Assembly: GCA_045535815.1 (NCBI GenBank)
Contig: JAZSMJ010000059.1
Coordinates: 1 to 31,402 of the forward strand
Source: JAZSMJ01 sp045535815
Lineage (GTDB): Bacteria > Bacillota > Clostridia > Oscillospirales > CAG-272
DNA length: 31,402 nucleotides
Reading direction: 5' to 3'
In this document: positions 1 through 7,364 of the stretch, piece by piece
How the letters are laid out: every line of letters begins with the position of its first letter
How positions within the stretch are numbered: the stretch's first letter is position 1
Translations under genes and position numbers: made by a program
Notes under the pieces: generated by a model
Seen by the model: the letters and a program-made list of their open reading frames with translations, nothing else
Database searches by the model: none
Told to the model about the DNA's origin: nothing

Positions 1-83
1 CTTGTTCGTCCTCCTTTTCATCCGCCTTGCTTTGCAAGGTATAGTGTGTTACACCTTTTGGGTGTACTGTAGGGAGGTAACAT

Positions 84-199
84 AGCCTTCTCCTGTGGGA
101 GAAGGGGGACCGCGATAGCGGTGGATGAGGAGTAACTTTGCGTTTAGAACACCTCATCCGTCAGCCTACGGCTGCCACCTTCCCCCGCTGGGGAAGGCT
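84..199. repeat. Imperfect palindromic MITE-like intergenic repeat
   Basis: The left arm (84-133) begins agccttctcc and ends ggatgaggag. The right arm (151-199) begins acctcatccg and ends ggggaaggct. Reverse-complementing the right arm gives agccttcccc...ggatgaggt, so the arms pair over most of about 49 bp around an approximately 17-base central loop. Each arm also has its own small palindromes (for example cagccTACGGCTG and a cttccccc/gggggaag-type stem). No ORF of merit lies inside. From memory, elements with this cctcatccgtcagcc...ccttccccc signature are scattered through gut Clostridia genomes, which suggests a non-autonomous mobile repeat. No flanking target duplication was identified. 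Confidence 0.6.
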
Positions 200-242
200 T
201 TTTCTGCGCGTACGCAAGTCTGTCATTTTTTCTGACAAGCAC

Positions 243-264
243 TGCTTTTGTGAATACAAAAGCA
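243..264 (-). terminator. Weak hairpin downstream of the XRE regulator
   Basis: A 9-bp perfect stem (tgcttttgt / acaaaagca) with a 4-base loop lies just past the stop codon of the minus-strand XRE gene. The bases after it on the minus strand are not a clean T-run, so termination is only a possibility. A second small inverted repeat (tgtca/tgaca) follows. Confidence 0.3.
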
Positions 265-273
265 ATATTACAA

Positions 274-1353
274 TTATCTATACTTGTTTAATACATCTAC
301 ATATGACGAGTTTTTCAAAAGCTCCGAATGCCTTTTGTCGCAAGGAGCTAAAAGAGAGTTCACTATCCAAACAAGAAAATCATCATCATTTACAGATACT
401 CTTTCGGGAAAATACGCTTGACGTACTGCATTGTCCGTTTTTATAGCTTCCGCTATTTTTTTAGCCGCATACAAATTCATATCCAATACAGTAACAACAT
501 CATCTTCCGCACCGTTACAATAGGTCAAATACCCTCTTGTTCTGCCCAAAAATGCTTCCGCAAGTCCTGCAAAAAATATATCTCCCGTTTCGTCAAGTGC
601 TTTTAACATCAACTTTCCGTATTTGATTACCTTCTGCGCTTTTTCCGCGACTGAAAGCGAAGCGTCAAATAAGATCACACTTGACAATTTATGTCCGGCA
701 AAGGCTACAAGCTCATACATATTCTTACTGACCCAATAATAATATTCATCCGTGTCCTTTGCGAAGAGCTGTTCGGTTTTTTGTCCTCCGGTATGATACC
801 AATTCGTAAATTTTTCGCGATAAATACCCAATGCCTCTTCGGTATTCCCCTCCGCATGAAGAATCTTTGCTCTCATATTCCAGGCGTTAAGACGAAGAGT
901 TTCCTCTGTGCAGCCTTCAAGAATCTTATCGCAATTTGCAAGAAATTCTTCTTTGTGAGAGATCAATACGTTAGGATCGTTATCAGACATTTCGCCGCCA
1001 ACATTCCACATATAATAGTGCATAATCCAAAAATCATTGGGATAATCGTGGTATGCTTTAATAATGATTTCGCGAGCGTATTTTTTGTCCTTATTCATGT
1101 TCTTTCGATAAAGTGTAATAACCTCGTCGATCTCCGCTTGGATCTTCTCTTGGTCATACCCCATCAGTTCGTCGAGAGATACCCCGAAGTAATAAGCTAA
1201 TGGCTGAAGAAGCGTAATGTCGGGATAGGTTTCACCTCGCTCCCATTTACTGACCGCTGCACATGTAACATTCATAGCAACTGAAAGCTGCTCCTGCGTA
1301 ACATTTTTGGCCGTGCGCAAACGCTTAATATTTGCACCAATAGTCATTTCCAT
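274..1353 (-). CDS. XRE-family HTH transcriptional regulator with large helical C-terminal region
   Basis: Residues 1-60 form a classic Cro/C1-type helix-turn-helix: an IGANIKRLRTAKNVTQEQLS helix pair, then VSKWERGETYPDI as recognition helix and following turn, and a YFGVSLDELMGYD tail. The remaining ~295 residues are predicted mainly alpha-helical with W/Y-rich segments such as YPNDFWIMHYYMW, resembling the TPR-like sensor regions attached to this regulator type. I do not recognise a specific ligand or target. An ATG at 1359 directly abuts the GGAGGT ribosome binding site and is too close. The ATG at 1353 gives a 6-base spacer and is preferred. The gene has its own promoter with two 15-bp direct repeats at its -35, suggesting autoregulation. 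It is transcribed away from the downstream cluster. Confidence 0.88.
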   Translation of the reverse strand: MEMTIGANIKRLRTAKNVTQEQLSVAMNVTCAAVSKWERGETYPDITLLQPLAYYFGVSLDELMGYDQEKIQAEIDEVITLYRKNMNKDKKYAREIIIKAYHDYPNDFWIMHYYMWNVGGEMSDNDPNVLISHKEEFLANCDKILEGCTEETLRLNAWNMRAKILHAEGNTEEALGIYREKFTNWYHTGGQKTEQLFAKDTDEYYYWVSKNMYELVAFAGHKLSSVILFDASLSVAEKAQKVIKYGKLMLKALDETGDIFFAGLAEAFLGRTRGYLTYCNGAEDDVVTVLDMNLYAAKKIAEAIKTDNAVRQAYFPERVSVNDDDFLVWIVNSLLAPCDKRHSELLKNSSYVDVLNKYR

Positions 1354-1403
1354 AATCATACCTCCATTGAGATAAAAGTAAGCCGACGTCTGCTTCTGTT
1401 TAC

Positions 1404-1431
1404 ATTATAGCATGAAAACAGTTTCAGTAAA
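1404..1431 (-). promoter_or_regulatory. Promoter of the XRE regulator gene
   Basis: On the minus strand, TTTACT (1431-1426), a 16-bp spacer and TATAAT (1409-1404) form a sigmaA-type promoter. A TG one base upstream of the -10 gives an extended -10. It sits about 50 bp upstream of the start codon. Confidence 0.65.
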
Positions 1432-1455
1432 GGTATTGTTAGTAAAGCTCTTGTT
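1426..1455. repeat. Two tandem 15-bp direct repeats at the XRE promoter (candidate operator)
   Basis: agtaaaggtattgtt (1426-1440) is followed directly by agtaaagctcttgtt (1441-1455), identical at 13 of 15 positions. The first copy overlaps the -35 hexamer of the XRE gene and the second lies just upstream. This placement suits an operator for the XRE protein itself; that function is inference. Confidence 0.45.
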
Positions 1456-1482
1456 AACTATAAGTTGAAAAAAAGTAGGGTT

Positions 1483-1519
1483 AAGACAAAAGGCGCACCT
1501 GCTTTATCGCAGGTACGCC
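1483..1519 (-). terminator. Intrinsic terminator of the ClpP-like gene
   Basis: Read on the minus strand, an 11-bp stem with one mismatch (ggcgtacctgc / gcaggtgcgcc, 1519-1492), a 6-base loop and a ttttgtctt tail form a rho-independent terminator 12 bases after the stop codon. Confidence 0.75.
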
Positions 1520-1530
1520 AAGCGGCGGCT

Positions 1531-2271
1531 TTATTCTTTATCTTTTTTTGCTTTATCGGGAGATTTCTCTTTTATCATATTTCTCAGCGCCTCGAGTGCG
1601 TCTGAAAGACCGCCTACGGCTCCGATAAATCCCTCTCTTACCGCATCCTCTCCCTCGAGGATGCTTCCTATATCGGTTGCCATCTCGTCGGGGCGCATCA
1701 TAAGCTCTTCAACACGGTCGGAGCAGACCTTTGAATGCTCCGAGATAAATCGCACTATGCGGTCCTGCATTTTTCTGAAATAATTATAGGTCTGCGGTGC
1801 GCTGACGACAAGTCCGTTTGTCCTTACGGGGTGAACGGTCATGGTTGCGGACGGCACTATAAACGACTGCTTTGCGGATACCGCAAGCGGAACGCCTATC
1901 GAATGTCCGCCGCCGAGCACGAGAGACACCGTCGGCTTTTTCATGCTTGCTATCATCTCGGCTATGGCAAGCCCCGCCTCAACGTCTCCGCCTACCGTGT
2001 TCAGTATAATGAGCACTCCGTCTATATCCTCGCTCTCCTCAACTGCGGCAAGAAGGGGTATCAGGTGCTCGTATTTGGTTGCCTTCTGACCAGAGGGGAG
2101 AATATAATGACCCTCTATCTGTCCTATTATGGTAAGGCAGTGGATGGTCATGCCGTCGCTGCGGACGGTGACCGAACCGCTTTTCTCTATATTTTCTATC
2201 TGCAGATTTTCGGCCTTGCCGGCCTCAATATCCTCGTTTTCCGTACACTCGTTTTTGTTGTTATCAGACAT
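1531..2271 (-). CDS. ClpP-fold (TepA-like) serine protease
   Basis: This 246-aa protein has a variable acidic N-terminus (residues 1-35) and a ClpP/crotonase-fold core. NTVGGDVEAGLAIAEMI (91-107) matches the oxyanion-loop region. Ser124 in GGGHSIGVPLA is the expected nucleophile, His147 in TMTVHPV the expected base, and Asp195 or Asp200 in MRPDEMATD the third residue. It lacks ClpP's usual close similarity and fits the cytosolic TepA/YmfB-type group of ClpP homologues described in Firmicutes. Its substrates are unknown. The ATG at 2271 has a GGAGG 6 bases upstream. It is monocistronic, ends in its own terminator, and diverges from pduL. Confidence 0.85.
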   Translation of the reverse strand: MSDNNKNECTENEDIEAGKAENLQIENIEKSGSVTVRSDGMTIHCLTIIGQIEGHYILPSGQKATKYEHLIPLLAAVEESEDIDGVLIILNTVGGDVEAGLAIAEMIASMKKPTVSLVLGGGHSIGVPLAVSAKQSFIVPSATMTVHPVRTNGLVVSAPQTYNYFRKMQDRIVRFISEHSKVCSDRVEELMMRPDEMATDIGSILEGEDAVREGFIGAVGGLSDALEALRNMIKEKSPDKAKKDKE

Positions 2272-2306
2272 CCTTGCCTCCGGTTTTTTAATAATTGAAA
2301 AAAGAC

Positions 2307-2335
2307 TTTACTTTTTTGTTTTCTTATAGTATAAT
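2307..2335 (+). promoter_or_regulatory. Promoter of the pduL-type gene
   Basis: TTTACT (2307-2312), a 17-bp spacer and a consensus TATAAT (2330-2335) lie about 60 bp upstream of the start codon. Confidence 0.6.
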
Positions 2336-2360
2336 AATAGTATATTGAGATTTTTCGCAA
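2331..2360 (-). promoter_or_regulatory. Possible promoter of the ClpP-like gene
   Basis: On the minus strand, TTGCGA (2360-2355), an 18-bp spacer and TATTAT (2336-2331). It overlaps the divergent pduL promoter, so the two genes may compete for RNA polymerase. Confidence 0.35.
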
Positions 2361-2394
2361 TTATACAATGATGTAATAATAAAGGAGAATAATC

Positions 2395-2967
2395 ATGGCA
2401 AAGAATTTTATTGTTGAAACATCTGCACGTCACGTTCATCTTACTGAAGAACATATCGCTATCCTCTTCGGAGAAGGCGCAACACTTACACATAAAAAGG
2501 ATCTGAGCCAGCCCGGTCAGTTTGCTTGCGAAGAAAGAGTTAAGCTGGTTGGTCCCAAAAAGGAGATCGACAGAGTTATCGTTCTCGGTCCGGCAAGACC
2601 TGCTTCTCAGGTTGAGATATCCTATACAGATGCAAGAACTCTCGGAGTTGACGCTCCCGTTCGTGAGAGTGGCGACGTTAAGGGAAGCGGCGGATGCAAG
2701 CTGGTTGGTCCCTGCGGCGAGGTTGAGCTTGAAGAGGGCGTTATCGTTGCTAAGAGACATATCCATATGACTCCCGAGGATGCTGAGGAGCTTGGCGTTT
2801 CCGATAAGCAGATCGTTTCCGTTAAGATAGACTCCGAAAGAAGCACCGTTTTCGGTGACGTTGTCGTAAGAGTAAGCCCCAAGTTTGCTCTTGCTATGCA
2901 CATCGATACAGACGAAGCCAACGCTTCCTGCGCTTTCGGCAAGTGCTTTGGCGAGATCGTAAAATAA
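2395..2967 (+). CDS. pduL: PduL-type phosphate acyltransferase (phosphotransacetylase)
   Basis: This 190-aa protein is a full-length PduL. The enzyme moves an acyl group between CoA and phosphate (acetyl- or propionyl-CoA to acyl phosphate), feeding acetate kinase for ATP. The zinc-binding motifs of the duplicated beta-barrel are visible: SARHVHLTEEH near residue 10, AKRHIHMTPEDAEELG near residue 121, and MHIDTDEANA near the C-terminus. There is no N-terminal encapsulation extension and no microcompartment shell gene nearby, so it probably acts as the free cytosolic Pta of a fermenter rather than inside a Pdu/Eut compartment. An AAAGGAG site precedes the ATG. A weak hairpin follows the stop. 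Confidence 0.93.
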   Translation: MAKNFIVETSARHVHLTEEHIAILFGEGATLTHKKDLSQPGQFACEERVKLVGPKKEIDRVIVLGPARPASQVEISYTDARTLGVDAPVRESGDVKGSGGCKLVGPCGEVELEEGVIVAKRHIHMTPEDAEELGVSDKQIVSVKIDSERSTVFGDVVVRVSPKFALAMHIDTDEANASCAFGKCFGEIVK

Positions 2968-2983
2968 AATAAGGTATTTGCAC

Positions 2984-3016
2984 CCGCAGACTTGAGCTTT
3001 GGCGCTGAGTCTGCGG
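2984..3016 (+). terminator. Possible terminator hairpin after pduL
   Basis: ccgcagact (2984-2992) pairs perfectly with agtctgcgg (3008-3016) across a 15-base loop, 17 bases past the stop. The following atgttgtgc is only moderately T-rich, so this is a weak terminator call. Confidence 0.4.
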
Positions 3017-3116
3017 ATGTTGTGCGAATACGGATAAAAGGGAACTCTCTCAAAACAAGGCTTAAGAGCTGATTTTCCGGAAAAGTAACGAAATTGTAAA
3101 TTATATCTGTTTTTTC

Positions 3117-3145
3117 TTTATAAAATCGGATATAAATGCTATAAT
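3117..3145 (+). promoter_or_regulatory. Promoter of the FKBP lipoprotein gene
   Basis: TTTATA (3117-3122), a 17-bp spacer and TATAAT (3140-3145), preceded by TGC for an extended -10. It lies about 55 bp upstream of the ATG at 3199. Confidence 0.6.
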
Positions 3146-3198
3146 ATAAGGTGGCTTTTAAATAGGCGTTAGCTTAAACTGAAAGGAACTATTAATAT

Positions 3199-4377
3199 AT
3201 GAAGAAGTTGATTTTGCTGCTTTTGGCGGCAGTGCTCGTTTGCTCCGTGCTTGTTCTTTACGGATGCACACAGACGGCAAAGGATAATGAAGAAAGCTCT
3301 GACGACTCATCTCTCCAGAGCGCACTTGACGAATCAAATGCACAGACGGGAGCTGAATCCGAGAGCGAAACGGAAGCGGAGGGCGTACAGTATCTTCTCT
3401 CTGAATTCCCCGATTATTCCGAGTACGTAACCTTAGGACAGTATAAGGGCATAGAGGTTGCGGCAGTCGGCGATACCTCTGTTACAGACGAGCAGCTGAA
3501 GGCAGAAATACAGGCTCTTCTTGAAGATAATGCAACTGTTAAAGAGGTTGCAGACAGACCCGTACAGTCGGGCGATACGGTAAATATCGATTATACCGGA
3601 TACGTTGACGGTGTTGCCTTTGAAGGCGGCGCTGATACCAATTTTGACCTTACGATAGGCTCCGGCAAGTTTATCCCCGGATTTGAGGATGCCATAATCG
3701 GTCACGAGGCAGGAACGACCTTTACCATAGACGTTACCTTCCCCGAGATATATAACGAGGCTCTTGCAGGAAAGGCAGCTCAGTTTGAGATAGTTCTTCA
3801 CTCGATCTCCGAGACCATCCTTCCCGAATATACCGATTCTCTCATTCAGTCGGTATCGGAGTATAATACGACTGCTGAATTTGAGGAGGCTTTGAAGGAG
3901 CTCCTTCTCAAAGAAAACGAGGAGAAAAAGCTCACTCAGATAATCAACAGCGCTTTCTCAAAGGTTATTGAAAATACAACCGTTAACGGATATCCCGAGG
4001 AAAAGCTCTCCGAGCTTGAGGCAGAGCTTCTGTCCAGCTACCAGGAGTATGCAACCTATTACGGATATGAGGATCTTGAGAGCTATCTTACAGAGATGTA
4101 CGGTATGACTCTTGAGGCGTTCAACGAGCAGGCTACACTTTACGCACAGTCCTCACTTGCAGAGGAGATGATAGTGTTCTCCATTGCTGCTGCGGAAAAG
4201 ATAGAGATCACGGCAAGTGAATATCAAGAGGGCGCAATGGAATACGCTGAGCTTTACGGATACACCACCGTTTCGGAGCTTGAAGAGTATTACGGCACAG
4301 ACCTTATAAGAGAATCTCTCCTTTGGGATAAGGTTCTTGAGTTCGTTGCCGCAAACGCAGTTGAGGTTGAGGGCTGA
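3199..4377 (+). CDS. Surface lipoprotein with FKBP-type prolyl isomerase domain and trigger-factor-like C-terminus
   Basis: The 392-aa protein starts with a lipoprotein signal peptide (MKKLILLLLAAVLVC...) and a lipobox ending LYGC at Cys23, followed by a Ser/Asp/Glu-rich linker (24-62). Residues ~64-120 resemble the segment preceding the isomerase in trigger factor. Residues ~122-205 are an FKBP domain (SGDTVNIDYTGYVDGVAFEGG, IGSGKFIPGFEDAIIGHEAG, FPEIYNEALAGKAAQFEI). The last ~185 residues are acidic and helical like the trigger-factor chaperone arms. It is therefore likely a membrane-anchored extracytoplasmic foldase, functionally comparable to PrsA. The ribosome-binding domain of true trigger factor is missing. 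It lies directly upstream of htpG. Confidence 0.87.
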   Translation: MKKLILLLLAAVLVCSVLVLYGCTQTAKDNEESSDDSSLQSALDESNAQTGAESESETEAEGVQYLLSEFPDYSEYVTLGQYKGIEVAAVGDTSVTDEQLKAEIQALLEDNATVKEVADRPVQSGDTVNIDYTGYVDGVAFEGGADTNFDLTIGSGKFIPGFEDAIIGHEAGTTFTIDVTFPEIYNEALAGKAAQFEIVLHSISETILPEYTDSLIQSVSEYNTTAEFEEALKELLLKENEEKKLTQIINSAFSKVIENTTVNGYPEEKLSELEAELLSSYQEYATYYGYEDLESYLTEMYGMTLEAFNEQATLYAQSSLAEEMIVFSIAAAEKIEITASEYQEGAMEYAELYGYTTVSELEEYYGTDLIRESLLWDKVLEFVAANAVEVEG

Positions 4378-4514
4378 TAAGGGCTTATCGGCAAACTGAT
4401 AAAATCTGAATCTATCGGCGGCGCCGCGCAAGTAAGCTGTAAAAGCTGCTTTCGTTTGCGCCGTCTTGCTATTAAAAAACAAAGTGAAAAAGTTGACGAA
4501 AAGGAGATAAAATC

Positions 4515-6356
4515 ATGAGCAAAACTACTGAAAAGGGCGGAATCTCCGTACAGACCGATCATATATTCCCGATAATAAAGAAATGGCTTTATTCCGATAA
4601 GGAAATTTTCCTTAGAGAGATAGTTTCAAATGCCTGCGATGCGGTTACAAAGCTTAAAAGACTTGAATCGCTCGGACATTATTCGGGTGACGGAAGTGCG
4701 TACAGAATAACCGTTTCCCTTGATAAAGAAGAAAAGACGCTGACCGTCAGCGATAACGGTATAGGAATGACCGAGGAAGAGGTCAAGAAATATATCTGTC
4801 AGATGGCACTTTCGGGCGCTCTTGATTTTATCGAAAAGTACGAGGGTGAAAATGCCCAGGGAAACGGTATTATCGGACATTTCGGCCTTGGCTTCTATTC
4901 ATCGTTTATGGTAAGCGATACTGTTGAGGTAATGACAAAGTCATACACGGGCGAGGGTGCTGTTAAATGGGTATGCTCTGAGGGCGGAGAATACGAGATC
5001 GATACCGAGTTCGAGAAGGACGGAAAGGGTACCGACGTCGTTATGCATATAACCGACAGCGAAGCGGAATTTCTGAATGCATCCAAAATCAAGGAGATAC
5101 TTGAGAAATACTGCTCGTTTATGCCGGTTGAGATATATTTTGAAGAGGTAGGAGCAGAGGAGGATAAGGCGAGCGAGGCTAAGGAAGAAAAGCCGATAAA
5201 CGATATCCATCCGCTTTGGCAGAAGAATTCCTCCGATTGCACAGAGGAGGAATACGGTGAATTTTATAAAAAGGTTTTCCGTGATTATAAGGAGCCCCTT
5301 TTCCACATTCACCTCAGCGCAGACTATCCTCTTAATTTCAAGGGAATCCTCTATTTCCCCCGCTTGAATCAGCAGCTTGACGGACTTGAGGGACAGATAA
5401 AGCTTTACTATAATCAGGTGTTCGTTGCCGATAATATAAAGGAAGTTATCCCCGAGTATCTTCTTATGCTCAAGGGCGTGCTTGACTGCCCCGAGCTTCC
5501 GCTCAACGTTTCAAGAAGCTATCTTCAGGACAGCGGATACGTTACCAAGATATCCGCTCATATAACCAAAAAGGTTGCGGATAAGCTGAACTCCCTCTTC
5601 AATACCGAAAGAGAAAAGTTTGAGGAGCTTTGGGGTGAGCTTAAGATGTTTATAGAATACGGCTGTATACGTGACCGCAAGTTCTACGACAGAGTTAAGC
5701 CCTCGCTTCTTCTCCCTATTACAGACGGAAGCTTCAAGACGCTCGACGAGTATCTCGAGGGTGCAAAGGAGACTAACGAAAACACCGTCTACTACGTTTC
5801 CGACAAGAGCACACATTCCGCTTATATAAATATGTTCAACGATCAGGGCATCGACGTTGCTGTATACGACAGATTCTTTGACGTGCAGTTTATGCACGTG
5901 GTTGAGCAGGACAGAAGCATCAAGTTCGTGCGTATAGATGCGGACATTGCCTCTGCACTCAAGGGAGAGGGAGAGGAATACGATAACCCTGCACTCACTG
6001 CTCTTTTCAAGAAGGTGAGTGGCAAGGAGGATCTCAACGTCAAATACGAAAACTTAAAGGATACCAAAACTCCTGCTATAATAAATATTTCCGAGGAGTC
6101 AAGACGCTTTGCAGATATGATGAAGGCGTACAATATGGAAAACGCTTCCACCTACAGCATAACCGAGTCCTCACTTATAGTTAACGCTTCATGTCCGCTT
6201 GTCCGTAAGATAGGCGAGGCGGCAGACAGCGAGGAGGCAGAGGCAGCGGTAAGATATATCTATTCTCTTGCGGTAATGTCACAAAGACAGCTTACTGCAG
6301 AAGAGTTCGGAAGCTTTATGAAGGACAGTCTTGAGCTTCTTGAAAAAAGCCTGTAA
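4515..6356 (+). CDS. htpG: Molecular chaperone HtpG (bacterial Hsp90)
   Basis: The 613-aa length is typical for the family. The GHKL ATPase motifs are in place: LREIVSNACDA with Glu35 and Asn39, Asp80 in VSDNGIGM, the lid GHFGLGFYSSFMVS at 121-134, and GKGTDVVMHI from about 170. The middle domain contains the expected LNVSRSYLQDS segment. The C-terminal dimerisation region ends near DSLELLEKSL. The cytosolic enzyme uses ATP to remodel client proteins. An AAAAGGAG ribosome binding site precedes the ATG at 4515. No CIRCE operator (TTAGCACTC-N9-GAGTGCTAA) is present in the 137-bp upstream gap, so HrcA control is not indicated. Confidence 0.97.
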   Translation: MSKTTEKGGISVQTDHIFPIIKKWLYSDKEIFLREIVSNACDAVTKLKRLESLGHYSGDGSAYRITVSLDKEEKTLTVSDNGIGMTEEEVKKYICQMALSGALDFIEKYEGENAQGNGIIGHFGLGFYSSFMVSDTVEVMTKSYTGEGAVKWVCSEGGEYEIDTEFEKDGKGTDVVMHITDSEAEFLNASKIKEILEKYCSFMPVEIYFEEVGAEEDKASEAKEEKPINDIHPLWQKNSSDCTEEEYGEFYKKVFRDYKEPLFHIHLSADYPLNFKGILYFPRLNQQLDGLEGQIKLYYNQVFVADNIKEVIPEYLLMLKGVLDCPELPLNVSRSYLQDSGYVTKISAHITKKVADKLNSLFNTEREKFEELWGELKMFIEYGCIRDRKFYDRVKPSLLLPITDGSFKTLDEYLEGAKETNENTVYYVSDKSTHSAYINMFNDQGIDVAVYDRFFDVQFMHVVEQDRSIKFVRIDADIASALKGEGEEYDNPALTALFKKVSGKEDLNVKYENLKDTKTPAIINISEESRRFADMMKAYNMENASTYSITESSLIVNASCPLVRKIGEAADSEEAEAAVRYIYSLAVMSQRQLTAEEFGSFMKDSLELLEKSL

Positions 6357-6382
6357 TAAAGCGGCGCTGTAAAACCGATACT

Positions 6383-7339
6383 ATGAATGAACAGTATCTT
6401 GATATAATAAGGGAGAATCTGACCGATACGGAGTATGATGCATCGGGAGCAGTTGAGAGAAGGCTTGCGCACCTGTCGGAGCTTGCAAGGCAGCTCTGTA
6501 ATGATATGCCCGATTCTTCATATATTTTAAGCGAGAGCTTTCTCTCGAAATACAGAGCTGCGGTTGAGGAAATATACGGAGCTTCTGATCTGCAGATAAT
6601 TCCCGAGAACAGATCGGGCGCTATGCTGTATTCTGCATCGCAAAAAACGGCGGATAAGATATATCTTTGCCGTGCGATAACCGATATATGCAAAAAGAAG
6701 GGGCTCAGATTAGATAAATATCTCGGATATCTTAAGGATGCCCAGGATGACGGCCGTGCGGCGAAGGGAAGGATAGCATACCTCAAAAATGCCTATACTT
6801 CAGCCGCTTATGAGAGATTCAGTCTTGCGCTGCGTGATCTTACGCCGCTGTACTGCACCGATTTCAGTGCAGTTTGCGAGGAAGTGTACTACTCACGTGC
6901 GGAGATGTGTATACTTCCTATTGAAACCTCAAAGGACGGTATCTTATCTGTCTTTTGGCAGCTTATGCGTAAATACGATCTTTGCATAGTGATGAGCTGT
7001 GAGATAGAATCGTCTGCGGACGACAGCTCTACCGTCTACGCCCTTTTGAAAAAGAACGCCGAGCGCCGGAGCTGTCCTGCCGATATGATAAGATCGGAGC
7101 TTTTGTGCGTAAGTTTAGTTTTGCAGGGCTCGGGCATCAAGGATATAGTTTTTGCGGCGGAAAGCCACTCGATAAAGCTTCGCAAGATCCATTCCATGCC
7201 TTCGGCATATACCGACAGAGGATCAACTCTATCGGCGGTATTTGAGATCGGGGCAGGGGACGTTTTGGGATTCCTTTGCTTTATGAGTCTTGAATATCCG
7301 CAGTTCGAGCTTATAGGGCTTTATACAGATCTGAGATAA
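6383..7339 (+). CDS. Degenerate prephenate dehydratase/ACT-like protein of unknown function
   Basis: The 318-aa protein is not a family I recognise outright, but it carries a buried likeness to prephenate dehydratase. RIAYLKNAYTSAAYERFS resembles the YLGPEGTYS start of that fold with the glycines lost. AEMCILPIETSKDGILSVF resembles the VLPIENSSxGxV signature. The last ~45 residues (STLSAVFEIGAGDVLGFL then ELIGLYTDLR) resemble an ACT domain. The catalytic TRF motif is not visible, so dehydratase activity is unlikely; amino-acid sensing is one guess. The N-terminal ~120 residues are helical. It begins 26 bp after htpG with no clear Shine-Dalgarno, suggesting co-transcription, and precedes the phosphoglucomutase gene. 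Confidence 0.7.
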   Translation: MNEQYLDIIRENLTDTEYDASGAVERRLAHLSELARQLCNDMPDSSYILSESFLSKYRAAVEEIYGASDLQIIPENRSGAMLYSASQKTADKIYLCRAITDICKKKGLRLDKYLGYLKDAQDDGRAAKGRIAYLKNAYTSAAYERFSLALRDLTPLYCTDFSAVCEEVYYSRAEMCILPIETSKDGILSVFWQLMRKYDLCIVMSCEIESSADDSSTVYALLKKNAERRSCPADMIRSELLCVSLVLQGSGIKDIVFAAESHSIKLRKIHSMPSAYTDRGSTLSAVFEIGAGDVLGFLCFMSLEYPQFELIGLYTDLR

Positions 7340-7364
7340 TTTTTAAAGAGAGGAAATGGGATAT

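Noticed and set aside
138..446. Plus-strand ORF of 102 aa across the left repeat
   Set aside because: It runs through the palindromic repeat and into the antisense of the XRE gene; there is no ribosome binding site or domain.
691..1200. Plus-strand ORF of 169 aa opposite the XRE regulator
   Set aside because: Its translation has no recognisable domain and no Shine-Dalgarno; the minus-strand XRE gene is convincing.
2308..2901. Minus-strand ORF of 197 aa opposite pduL
   Set aside because: It overlaps a highly conserved gene, has no domain, and would cover the divergent promoters.
4378..4514. Possible CIRCE/HrcA operator or terminator upstream of htpG
   Set aside because: No TTAGCACTC-N9-GAGTGCTAA match, and no clean hairpin with a T-run; only GC-rich partial palindromes were seen.
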